Of a DNA stretch of 64,000 nucleotides, positions 50,260-57,959 are shown piece by piece. The stretch lies in assembly GCA_038534295.1 (NCBI GenBank), contig JBCAXA010000001.1:372001-436000 (forward strand), read 5' to 3'. The notes beneath the pieces were generated by a model that saw nothing but the letters and a program-made list of their open reading frames with translations, ran no database searches and had not been told where the DNA came from. How positions within the stretch are numbered: the stretch's first letter is position 1; every line of letters starts with the position of its first letter. Made by a program: the position numbers and the translations under genes. The DNA comes from JBCAXA01 sp038534295. GTDB lineage: Bacteria; Pseudomonadota; Gammaproteobacteria; Steroidobacterales; Woeseiaceae.

Positions 50260-50885
50260 TAGTGCTGACGAGCCGACGAACCAATCGGGCGAATGTTGCG
50301 GGCAATAAGCTCGGCGTACGCGCGTTTCGATCCGGTACGCTGCCAATACGCGTAGAGCTTGAGCAGGTTTTGATCACTCGCTGAATCGCTGCTTTCGCAA
50401 ACCTCGTGCAGAACATCGACTAACGGCTGAAACTTTGCGGCCAACTCGGCGAACACCGCAGCCATCGATGCGGTTCGAGTCGTCGTGCTCATGGCATCGG
50501 ACAAACTGGCATACGCACTGCCGCCCATCCGGATGTAGTACTGATGATCGACCGCCTTCTCGTGCAGCGAGTCGAACAAACACCCGGCTACGAACAGCGC
50601 GACGTCGCCAAGACGTTGCAGGGTCAGCGATCGCTCTTCAGCGCTGTCGGCCTCCATCGCGCTGGCGAGCATTGTCGCGAGTGGCGCCAAACCGTAATAG
50701 TCGCCGCGGTCTTCGAACAGTTGTTCAGAACGCGAGAACAGCGTTAGCAAATTGACAACGTAGTGTTCGGCGTGCGGCTCGAGTTCGACCCCTTGATGGC
50801 GGGCTGCGGCCTCGACCGACTGCCGAAAATAGTCGCGAAGATTTGCGACGGGGATGACTTCGCCGGAACCGTTGGTCGTTTGCAC
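50259..50885 (-). CDS. conserved unknown cytoplasmic protein
   Basis: A 208-residue helical soluble protein. N-terminal region: ANLRDYFRQSVEAAARHQGV then HYVVNLLTLFSRSEQLFE; the middle has DVALFVAGCLFDSLHEKAV and QYYIRMGGSAYASLSDA. The family is not named to my knowledge, although the pattern YVVNLL..FSRS looks like a conserved feature of marine gammaproteobacterial proteins. First gene of a two-gene unit with 49603. Function unknown; no enzymatic motif. Confidence 0.65.
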   Translation of the reverse strand: MQTTNGSGEVIPVANLRDYFRQSVEAAARHQGVELEPHAEHYVVNLLTLFSRSEQLFEDRGDYYGLAPLATMLASAMEADSAEERSLTLQRLGDVALFVAGCLFDSLHEKAVDHQYYIRMGGSAYASLSDAMSTTTRTASMAAVFAELAAKFQPLVDVLHEVCESSDSASDQNLLKLYAYWQRTGSKRAYAELIARNIRPIGSSARQH

Positions 50886-51285
50886 GTAGCACGTCTCCTC
50901 GCTGAGTTGCGATAGGACAGCTGCGGCTCGGCATGTCGGCTGGCCAGCAGCCGTTGGTTAAACCTACGATATTTAGACTGACGCTAACGTGAATGCGTTC
51001 ACAGACGCAAAGCGTTTCGCCGTGCACCACGTGGATACATTGCATGCGCCATAATGTTCATCCGGTGTCGTCGATTGAGCGACTCGTGCTTGCGTTGCGA
51101 GCAACCCGTAAGCCCTTGTTGCCCACGACAATCGATACCCGTAGCACTCGCTCGTGACTGCTGCTAACGTACGGCGCCATAGTGGCAATGCAGCAGCGTG
51201 CATCGTGGCGGTGCAACGTCTGCGGAACCTTTCGGCAACGATAGGAATCACAATGCGCAGACCACGCCTAATCAGAGACTCAGCC
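50886..51285. other. 400-base intergenic region before the zinc-type cluster
   Basis: Separates the divergent unknown pair (ending upward at 50885) from the ZrgA-like gene. I see no ORF with support, no tRNA and no clear promoter hexamer pair. It must contain promoters for both directions. AGGAA at 51243-51247 could serve an alternative zrgA start at 51253. No sequence resembling a Zur box was recognised, so control by the Zur protein of this window is not supported here. Confidence 0.5.
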
Positions 51286-52014
51286 ATGAAAAACGAGAGC
51301 AAGCTGCCGACCGCGAAGCGCCGCGCACGAACGATCGGCCAGGTCGCGGCATTTTCCCTTGCCCCATTGGTGTCCGCGTACGGTCAATCGGCACACGAAC
51401 ACGGCACGGCTTACCTGCGCTTGGCATTTGAAGACGCGCAGGTCTCGATCGAGTTCGAATCACCGCTGGCAAACTTGGTGGGTTTCGAGCATGCACCGCA
51501 GAACGACGAGCAGCGCGCGGCGCTGACGACACTGACGAGCACCCTTGGCAAGCCCGACCAACTCGTGCGCTTTGCCGCTGCCGCGGGCTGCACTATGCAA
51601 GCGGCGGCCGACGTTCAGATGCCAGACTTCGACGCTGACCGGCACGACGATGACCACCACGACGATGACCATCACGGCGATGACCATCACGACGACGATC
51701 ACGATGGCGATCACGCCGAGCATGGCGATGATGAGCATCATGATGACGACCACGGCGGGCACAGCGACGAAGATCATCACGACGACAATCACGCCGAGCA
51801 CAGCGACGAAGATCATGGCGATGAGCATTCCGACGTGCTCGTGCGTTACGACTACGCGTGCGCGTCACCGGGCGAGCTCAGCGCTGTCACGTTGACGATG
51901 TTCGATCAGTTTCCCGCGCTGGAAACCGTCGATGCACAAGCCGTTGGCCCGAATGGTTTCGCCACCGGACGCTTGACCACGAAGTCACGTCGCCTGGATC
52001 TCACGTCACTGTAG
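51286..52014 (+). CDS. ZrgA-like zinc-binding periplasmic protein (DUF2796)
   Basis: A 242-residue secreted protein (signal: RTIGQVAAFSLAPLVSAYG) with the DUF2796 motif AHEHGTAYLRLAFEDAQVSIEFESP, followed by an extraordinary His/Asp-rich stretch of about 65 residues (51,640-51,835) with DDDHH and DEDHH repeats, and then YDYACASPGEL...MFDQFPALETV. The His-rich run is expected to bind zinc or similar metals. In Vibrio cholerae members of this family belong to a zinc-responsive gene set. Start ATG at 51286; ATG at 51253 is an alternative with a better Shine-Dalgarno. The next gene starts eight bases later. Confidence 0.82.
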   Translation: MKNESKLPTAKRRARTIGQVAAFSLAPLVSAYGQSAHEHGTAYLRLAFEDAQVSIEFESPLANLVGFEHAPQNDEQRAALTTLTSTLGKPDQLVRFAAAAGCTMQAAADVQMPDFDADRHDDDHHDDDHHGDDHHDDDHDGDHAEHGDDEHHDDDHGGHSDEDHHDDNHAEHSDEDHGDEHSDVLVRYDYACASPGELSAVTLTMFDQFPALETVDAQAVGPNGFATGRLTTKSRRLDLTSL

Positions 52015-52021
52015 GGTCACG

Positions 52022-52750
52022 ATGACGACGCCGCCTAACGCGGTCGTCGGCACCGCCGTCTCCGCCCGGGCGCTCGGTTTCGGCTATCAACCGGCCACGC
52101 CGGTGCTCGATATCGAGTCACTCGATATCGAGCGCGGCGACAAGGTGTTCGTCGAAGGTCCGAGCGGCAGCGGCAAGAGCACGCTGCTTGGCCTTATCGG
52201 CGGCATTCTCACGCGAACCAATGGTGCGCTGACCGTGCTCGGCACCGAGCTTGCCGATCTGTCGGCTGCGAAACGCGATCGGTTTCGGTCCGACAACGTC
52301 GGTTTCGTATTTCAGATGTTCAACCTGCTGCCCTATTTGTCGTTGCTCGACAACGTCCTGCTGCCGTGTCGTTTCTCTCGGGTGCGCGCCGAGCGCGCCG
52401 GCGACAGTGCGGTAGCCCGGCGCACGGAGGCGGAACGCCTTTTGGGGCGCCTAGGACTGGCACCGGAACTGGCCCGGCGCCGGGTGACCGAACTCAGCAT
52501 CGGGCAGCAGCAGCGCGTTGCCGTAGCGCGCGCATTGATAGGCCAGCCGCCGCTACTCATTGCCGACGAACCCACCAGCGCGCTTGATGCGCGTACTCGC
52601 ATGAAGTTTGTCGAGCTTGTCGTGGAAGAGTGCGATCGGCACGGCACCACCTTGGTGTTTGTCAGCCACGACCCGCAGCTCGCGAACTCGTTTGATCGGA
52701 CGCTGTCGCTGCCGGCGATTAACCGCGTTGCGGACCTCGTCGATGTCTAG
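52022..52750 (+). CDS. ABC transporter ATP-binding protein (LolD/MacB type)
   Basis: A 242-residue ABC ATPase. Walker A is VEGPSGSGKSTLLGLIGG at residues about 40-57, the signature LSIGQQQRVAVARAL near 160, Walker B LLIADEPTSALD near 180, and the H-loop VFVSHDPQL. The subfamily of MacB/LolD-type ATPases works with a four-helix FtsX-type permease, and that gene follows, overlapping by eight bases. Being between a zinc-binding protein and the permease, it likely powers metal-linked transport. Confidence 0.92.
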   Translation: MTTPPNAVVGTAVSARALGFGYQPATPVLDIESLDIERGDKVFVEGPSGSGKSTLLGLIGGILTRTNGALTVLGTELADLSAAKRDRFRSDNVGFVFQMFNLLPYLSLLDNVLLPCRFSRVRAERAGDSAVARRTEAERLLGRLGLAPELARRRVTELSIGQQQRVAVARALIGQPPLLIADEPTSALDARTRMKFVELVVEECDRHGTTLVFVSHDPQLANSFDRTLSLPAINRVADLVDV

Positions 52751-54011
52751 ACTGCGTCTGTTGTTTTCGCTGGCCACGCGCAGTCTGGCGAACCGTCGCT
52801 TGACGGCGCTGCTTACGGTCTTGTCGATTGCCGTCAGTGTCGCGCTAGTGGTGGGTGTCGACCGAGTTCGTACCGAGGCAAAGCGCAGTTTCACGAATAC
52901 GATATCCGGTGCCGATTTAATTGTCGGTGCGCGCAGCGGCCCGCTGAATCTGTTGCTCTACTCGGTGTTTCGCATTGGTGACCCGACCAACAACGTGAGC
53001 TACGACGCGTACCTCGACGTCGCGGCGCGCGACGATGTCGCTTGGACCATTCCGATTTCACTCGGTGACTCGCACCGTGGCTTTCGCGTCATGGGCACGA
53101 CGGACGCGTACTTTGAGCACTATCGCTACGCCGACCGGCGACCGCTCGAGTTTTTGGCCGGCGAACGCTTCGTCAACGTCAACCACGCCGTGGTCGGTGC
53201 GGACGTCGCGCGTGCGCTCGGCTACTCGGTTGGCGACGACATAATTGTCTCGCACGGTATTGGCGCGACCAGTTTTCAGGATCACTTGGAGCTGCCATTC
53301 CAAGTCACCGGAATCCTTGCCCGGACCGGCACGCCGGTTGATCGCACCGTGCATGTCACGCTCGCCGGCATCGAGGCGATTCACAACGGTTGGGCACGGA
53401 CGCCGGCGGCACGCGAACCGTTGGCGGCGACCATCGCCGAACAAGCGGCGCTGCGACCGCAATCGATTACTGCCTACATCGTCGGCATGGAATCGCGGAT
53501 CGGCATATTCACTCTGCAGCGCTGGGTGAACGAGTACGACGAAGAGCCGCTGATGGCGATTGTCCCCGGCGTCACGCTGTCCCAGCTTTGGGGGCTCGTC
53601 GGTATTGCCGAAACCGCCCTATTCGCTGTCAGCGGTTTTGTCGTGCTGGGCGGTCTCATTGGTCTTCTGACCACGCTGTTGACCAGCCTCAACGAGCGAC
53701 GGCGCGAAATGGCGGTTCTGCGTTCGATTGGCGCCGGACGCGGACTGGTGTTTGCGTTGTTGATCGTCGAGGCCGGCATTCTCGCATTCATTGCGGCGCT
53801 GGCCGGCAGCGCGTTGATACATGGGATCCTCGGCTTTGCGCGACCGTTCATCCTCGAGGAGTTTGGTTTTTACCTCGCCGGAGGCGGACCCGGTTTATTT
53901 GACGCCACCGTTATCGTTGTCGTCACGCTCGCGGCCGTTATACTGGCGGCGCTGCCGGCCTGGCGGGCCTACCGCTATTCGCTGGCCGACGGACTGACGG
54001 TGCGAACCTGA
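52743..54011 (+). CDS. FtsX/MacB-type ABC permease
   Basis: A 422-residue inner-membrane permease. It has one N-terminal helix (LTALLTVLSIAVSVALVVGV), a large periplasmic MacB-like domain (about residues 50-270), then three helices in the C-terminal FtsX domain (LVGIAETALFAVSGFVVLGG, LTSLNERRREMAVLRSIGAG after it, and VVTLAAVILAALPAWRAYRY). The ERRREMAVLRSIGA loop is the coupling-helix motif. Pairs with the upstream ATPase; the export or uptake direction is uncertain since FtsX-type permeases do mechanotransmission rather than channel transport. Confidence 0.9.
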   Translation: MSRLRLLFSLATRSLANRRLTALLTVLSIAVSVALVVGVDRVRTEAKRSFTNTISGADLIVGARSGPLNLLLYSVFRIGDPTNNVSYDAYLDVAARDDVAWTIPISLGDSHRGFRVMGTTDAYFEHYRYADRRPLEFLAGERFVNVNHAVVGADVARALGYSVGDDIIVSHGIGATSFQDHLELPFQVTGILARTGTPVDRTVHVTLAGIEAIHNGWARTPAAREPLAATIAEQAALRPQSITAYIVGMESRIGIFTLQRWVNEYDEEPLMAIVPGVTLSQLWGLVGIAETALFAVSGFVVLGGLIGLLTTLLTSLNERRREMAVLRSIGAGRGLVFALLIVEAGILAFIAALAGSALIHGILGFARPFILEEFGFYLAGGGPGLFDATVIVVVTLAAVILAALPAWRAYRYSLADGLTVRT

Positions 54012-54036
54012 GCGTCCTCACGAGGTCTACAACGGC

Positions 54037-54537
54037 ATGAAAAGTTTTTTCGCCGGCGGAATCGCCGCCCTTTTGCTCGGACTGGGCGCGACCGCCATCG
54101 CCACCGAGGGCTCGTATCGTGAAGTGGGCTGGGACGAGTTACTGCCCGAGGGTACACCCGAGCTCGTCGTGGACCACAGTCAGCCGGTAGATCAGGTTCA
54201 GCCGTTGTTTGGCGACGCGCCACAGCTGCCGACCGGTATCGTCGCCGAGCTCAACAATCAGAAGATCAAAATCCCGGGGTTTATCGTGCCGCTCGACGTC
54301 AGCGGCGACGACATCTCGAGCTTTCTGCTGGTGCCCTATTTCGGCGCGTGCATCCATCTGCCGCCGCCGCCGCCCAACCAGATTGTCTACGTTGTGTTCG
54401 AGAAGCCCGTGCAGGTCGAGTCGATCTGGGAGCCCGTTTGGGTGACCGGAACGATGATGGCCGAAGGCCATCGCAGCAATATCGGCGAAGCTGGCTACAC
54501 GCTGCTCGGTAACGACGTCGAAATCTACGAGTACTAG
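54037..54537 (+). CDS. DUF3299 periplasmic protein
   Basis: A 166-residue secreted protein (signal: FAGGIAALLLGLGATAIA). The conserved core KIKIPGFIVPLDVSGDDISS, LLVPYFGACIHLPPPPPNQIVY and PVWVTGTMM identifies DUF3299, a family associated with metal-related loci. The single Cys in GACIHLPP may bind a metal. Fourth gene of the cluster starting with the ZrgA-like gene, 25 bases after the permease stop; co-expression is likely. Confidence 0.85.
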   Translation: MKSFFAGGIAALLLGLGATAIATEGSYREVGWDELLPEGTPELVVDHSQPVDQVQPLFGDAPQLPTGIVAELNNQKIKIPGFIVPLDVSGDDISSFLLVPYFGACIHLPPPPPNQIVYVVFEKPVQVESIWEPVWVTGTMMAEGHRSNIGEAGYTLLGNDVEIYEY

Positions 54538-54705
54538 GCGGCGCTTGGCCGCTAGAAGCAGGCCACCAAAACCCTCACCGTCCTATCAGCTGTGGGTAAT
54601 TCGCGCCCGGAAGATGCGGGCGACAAAGCGGAGCGTACACGACAGTACGTGCGTATGTTTCGCTCGCCTCTGCCAACATTACGCGCTGGCTCCGCGCAAC
54701 GAGCG

Positions 54706-54858
54706 CTAGCTGAGTTCTGAGCGCCAGCGGGTCGCGTTCCTACCCTTACGCTTGTAGCGCGTCTTGTCCTCGACAATGCGTTGACGCAACTCGGGCGTCC
54801 GCACGGCCGCCAGTAGCGCGTTCGGTCTGCCAATCCGATTTTTTTTCTTTTTCGCCAT
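54706..54858 (-). CDS. small basic protein of 50 residues
   Basis: Reads MAKKKKNRIGRPNALLAAVR at its start, then TPELRQRIVEDKTRYKRKGR and NATRWRSELS. Length and composition (over a third Lys/Arg) suggest a small nucleic-acid- or ribosome-associated protein. I recall a family of similar small MAKKKK proteins in gammaproteobacteria but cannot assign it firmly. It has ATG, a full open frame with TAG stop and no overlapping gene on the other strand, which supports it as real; no strong Shine-Dalgarno is apparent. Confidence 0.55.
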   Translation of the reverse strand: MAKKKKNRIGRPNALLAAVRTPELRQRIVEDKTRYKRKGRNATRWRSELS

Positions 54859-54952
54859 GTCGGGCTAGTCTAACGCAGGCGCCGTCAGTATCCACCGATT
54901 GTTCCTTCGCGATCGTCAGCGCCACGCCGAAGCCGAACCCAAGAGTTGCCGC

Positions 54953-56074
54953 ATGGACATCGCCGCCGCGAAAGATCTCATCGCTCAGTGGGCCAACACG
55001 GATGTGCTTGACTCGAGTGTGCTTGCCTGGATAACCGCAACTGCGCTGCTCACGCTGTTTATCGGCGGCGGCCTCATTTTCCGGCGCGTTCTTATCAAGC
55101 GCGTCGATGCACTAGCTGCGCGCAGCACACGTGACGCCGCCGCAGTCGTGGCGGCGATGATCGACGCGATCGCATCGTGGTTCATCGTCGTGTTTGCGCT
55201 GTTCATGGCGTCGCGACCGCTGCAGCTCCATACCCAGGCCGAGGACGGTCTCTCGCATCTGATGGTCGTGGCCGTACTGATTCAACTCGGCCTCTGCCTT
55301 GCAAGCGGAACCACGCAGGCACTAGAGCGCAAACGTGCGCGCGAAGCCATCCGCAATCGCGGTGCCGTCGCGGCAATGGACCTCTTGAGCCTCATTCTGC
55401 GAGTTGCGATATGGAGCGTGGTTTTTCTGCTCATACTGAGCAACCTCGGCGTGAACATCACGGCGCTGGTAGCTGGGCTCGGCGTCGGCGGCATCGCGAT
55501 CGCGCTCGCAGCGCAGAACATTCTGGGCGACCTGTTCGCATCGCTGTCGATCATCCTCGATAAGCCGTTCGTCGTTGGCGACTTTCTCGCCGTCGACTCG
55601 TATCTCGGCAGCGTCGAGCGGGTTGGCATCAAAACTACCCGGCTCCGCAGCTTGTCTGGCGAACAACTCGTCTTTTCGAACAATGACTTGCTCGGCAGCC
55701 GCGTTCGCAACTACGGTCGACTGCACGAGCGGCGCATTGTGTTCTCGATCGGCGTGACTTACGAAACGACGCCGGCGAAACTCAAGGCGATTCCGACCAT
55801 ACTGCGTGAAGCAGTTGAAGCCGAACAAGACGTGCGCTTCGATCGCGCCCACTTTAAGAGCTACGGCGACTTCGCGCTTATTTTCGAGATCGTCTACTAC
55901 GTCCTCGTCGCGGACTACAACCGCTACATGGACATCCAGCAGAGTATCAATTTCGCGTTGTTCGAACGCTTAGCCGAGGAAGGTGTGGCATTCGCGTATC
56001 CGACCCAGACGGTGTACGTCGCCGGCGCGGGAATGGAGCCGACATTGCTCGACGGCAATCAGTCGCCGCGGTAA
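54953..56074 (+). CDS. mechanosensitive ion channel, MscS family
   Basis: A 373-residue MscS-type channel that opens on membrane tension to release solutes. Four or five hydrophobic helices precede the pore helix ALVAGLGVGGIAIALAAQNILGDL, whose glycine/alanine pattern is that of TM3, followed by the beta domain with DKPFVVGDFLAVDSYLGSVE and TRLRSLSGEQLVFSNNDLLG. ATG at 54953 is preferred to the upstream frame start. The end overlaps the convergent flavin reductase gene by 16 bases. Confidence 0.92.
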   Translation: MDIAAAKDLIAQWANTDVLDSSVLAWITATALLTLFIGGGLIFRRVLIKRVDALAARSTRDAAAVVAAMIDAIASWFIVVFALFMASRPLQLHTQAEDGLSHLMVVAVLIQLGLCLASGTTQALERKRAREAIRNRGAVAAMDLLSLILRVAIWSVVFLLILSNLGVNITALVAGLGVGGIAIALAAQNILGDLFASLSIILDKPFVVGDFLAVDSYLGSVERVGIKTTRLRSLSGEQLVFSNNDLLGSRVRNYGRLHERRIVFSIGVTYETTPAKLKAIPTILREAVEAEQDVRFDRAHFKSYGDFALIFEIVYYVLVADYNRYMDIQQSINFALFERLAEEGVAFAYPTQTVYVAGAGMEPTLLDGNQSPR

Positions 56075-56532
56075 GCGCTGCGGTAGAACAGCAGCGGCTC
56101 CTGCTCGCTGGTCTCGAAACGGTTGACCGCCGCAAGAATCAGCACGTGATCGCCGGCATCAACGTGCTCGCGCGGCGTACAGAAAAAGCGCACAGGACAG
56201 GCGTCCAACACCGGCACGCCGCGCTCATCGCGGTGCCAGCTCGCTGTGTCAAACGGTTGCTCTTCGGGACGCGCAAACGCTTGGGAAAGCTCAGACTGCG
56301 CCGCCGCGAGGATGTGCACATTGAACGGTCGCGGCCCGACAAAGTGCTCAAAACACGACGCGTCCAAGCCGACACACCATGACACCAGCGGCGGCTCCAG
56401 CGACACGGAACTGAAACTGTTGACCGTCATCCCAATCGGCTCGTTCGTCGCCGTCGTCGTGGTGACGACGCAGACACCAGTCGCGAAACAGCCAAACGCA
56501 TCGCGCAGTGCGCGCGAGTCTTGATCACTCAA
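56059..56532 (-). CDS. flavin reductase family protein
   Basis: A 157-residue FMN-binding split-barrel protein of the flavin reductase (HpaC/DIM6) group, which uses NAD(P)H to reduce flavins for a partner oxygenase. Motifs: FATGVCVVTTTT at the start, IGMTVNSFSSVSLEPPLVSW in the middle and FFCTPREHVDAGDHVLILAAV near the end. A TTG start at 56532 is used as no in-frame ATG precedes it. It may serve a monooxygenase elsewhere; none is adjacent. Confidence 0.88.
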   Translation of the reverse strand: MSDQDSRALRDAFGCFATGVCVVTTTTATNEPIGMTVNSFSSVSLEPPLVSWCVGLDASCFEHFVGPRPFNVHILAAAQSELSQAFARPEEQPFDTASWHRDERGVPVLDACPVRFFCTPREHVDAGDHVLILAAVNRFETSEQEPLLFYRSAYRGD

Positions 56533-56563
56533 AGCCGTGCAGTCCTACGATGCTCGCAATCGG

Positions 56564-57955
56564 TCAAAGCGCTTTCAGAACCGCGTCTAGCGAGTCTTTG
56601 GCATCACCGAACAGCATCCGGGTGTTGTCTTTGAAGAACAGCGGATTCTGCACGCCGGCATAGCCGGTCGCCATCGAGCGCTTCAATACGATGGTCGTGT
56701 CGCCTTTCCACACCTCGAGCACCGGCATGCCCGCGATCGGGCTGTCGGGTACTTCCTGGGCCGAGGGGTTGACGATGTCGTTCGCGCCGATGACGACGGA
56801 AACATCGACGTCGGGGAAGTCCTCGTTGACCTCATCCATTTCGTAGACGATGTCGTACGGCACGCGTGCCTCGGCGAGCAGAACGTTCATGTGCCCCGGC
56901 ATTCGCCCGGCCACCGGATGGATGCCAAAACGCACGTTGACGCCAGCGTCGCGAAGCCGCTTGGTGATCTCGAACACGGTGTGCTGGGCTTGCGCGACGG
57001 CCATGCCGTAACCCGGCACGATCATGACCTCGCGCGCGTTCTTCAGAAGGCCCGCGGTTTCCGCGGCTTCAACGGCGACGATTTCTCCGTCGACGTCACC
57101 GGCTGCGGCGGCACTGCCGCTGCCGGTACCAAACCCACCCGCGATCACCGCGAGAAAATTTCGGTTCATCGCTCGGCACATGATGTACGACAGAATGGCG
57201 CCGCTGGAGCCGACCAGGGCACCCGTAACAATCAAAAGATCGTTGGCAAGCATGAAACCGGTCGCTGACGCGGCCCAACCCGAATAGCTGTTCAACATCG
57301 ACACGACAACCGGCATGTCGGCGCCGCCGATGGCCATCACCATGTGCACGCCGAACGCGAGCGCGAGGAGCGTCATCAGTATCAGTGGCGTCACGCCGCC
57401 CCCGGCGGTTGCCTGCAGCACGAACTCGCGACCCAGCAAGACCGCGACGACCAACAGACCAAGGTTGAGCCAATGACGAGCAGGCAGCAGCAGCGGTTGC
57501 CCGCCAATGCGGCCGGACAGTTTGCCGAAGGCGATCACCGAGCCGGAGAACGTCACGGCGCCAATCAAAACACCAACGTAGATCTCAATGTCGTGAATGG
57601 TTTTCTCAATGCCGTAATAGCTCGCGTCCGGATCGAGAAAACTGGCAAACCCAACCAGCACGGCAGCCAGGCCGACGAGACTGTGCAGTATCGCGACCAG
57701 TTCCGGCATCTCGGTCATCTGTACGCGGCGCGCGAGCTGCAGGCCTATTGCCGCGCCAACCACCATCATCAGCACGAGCCAGACGAAGTTCTCTGTGACG
57801 ACACCGAATATGGTGGCAAACACCGCGATCGTCATGCCGGCGATGCCGTACATATTTCCGCGGCGCGCGGTTTCCTGATTCGACAGGCCGCCGAGAGCAA
57901 GTATGAAAAGAATTGTGGCCGCGATGTAGCAGACCGTTAGTACACCCTGGCTCAT
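56564..57955 (-). CDS. pntB: NAD(P) transhydrogenase subunit beta
   Basis: The membrane-plus-NADP-domain subunit of proton-translocating transhydrogenase, which drives NADPH formation from NADH. 463 residues, as in E. coli. N-terminal membrane helices (VLTVCYIAATILFILALGGL, and others) are followed by the NADP domain with YGMAVAQAQHTVFEI and VVIGANDIVNPSA. ATG at 57955 is the start; the longer frame is not supported. It follows pntA by four bases and is therefore co-expressed. Confidence 0.95.
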   Translation of the reverse strand: MSQGVLTVCYIAATILFILALGGLSNQETARRGNMYGIAGMTIAVFATIFGVVTENFVWLVLMMVVGAAIGLQLARRVQMTEMPELVAILHSLVGLAAVLVGFASFLDPDASYYGIEKTIHDIEIYVGVLIGAVTFSGSVIAFGKLSGRIGGQPLLLPARHWLNLGLLVVAVLLGREFVLQATAGGGVTPLILMTLLALAFGVHMVMAIGGADMPVVVSMLNSYSGWAASATGFMLANDLLIVTGALVGSSGAILSYIMCRAMNRNFLAVIAGGFGTGSGSAAAAGDVDGEIVAVEAAETAGLLKNAREVMIVPGYGMAVAQAQHTVFEITKRLRDAGVNVRFGIHPVAGRMPGHMNVLLAEARVPYDIVYEMDEVNEDFPDVDVSVVIGANDIVNPSAQEVPDSPIAGMPVLEVWKGDTTIVLKRSMATGYAGVQNPLFFKDNTRMLFGDAKDSLDAVLKAL

Positions 57956-57959
57956 TCGT

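Noticed and set aside
50886..51285. Zur box before the ZrgA-like gene
   Set aside because: Searched for GTTATA/TATAAC-type palindromes and found none.
51640..51835. Repeat array that could be mistaken for CRISPR or satellite DNA
   Set aside because: The repeats are codon-length and translate to an in-frame His/Asp-rich segment of the ZrgA-like protein; no spacers.
54552..54833. 93-codon minus-strand ORF
   Set aside because: Arg/Ser-rich with no conserved look; the overlapping 50-residue ORF in another frame is more protein-like.
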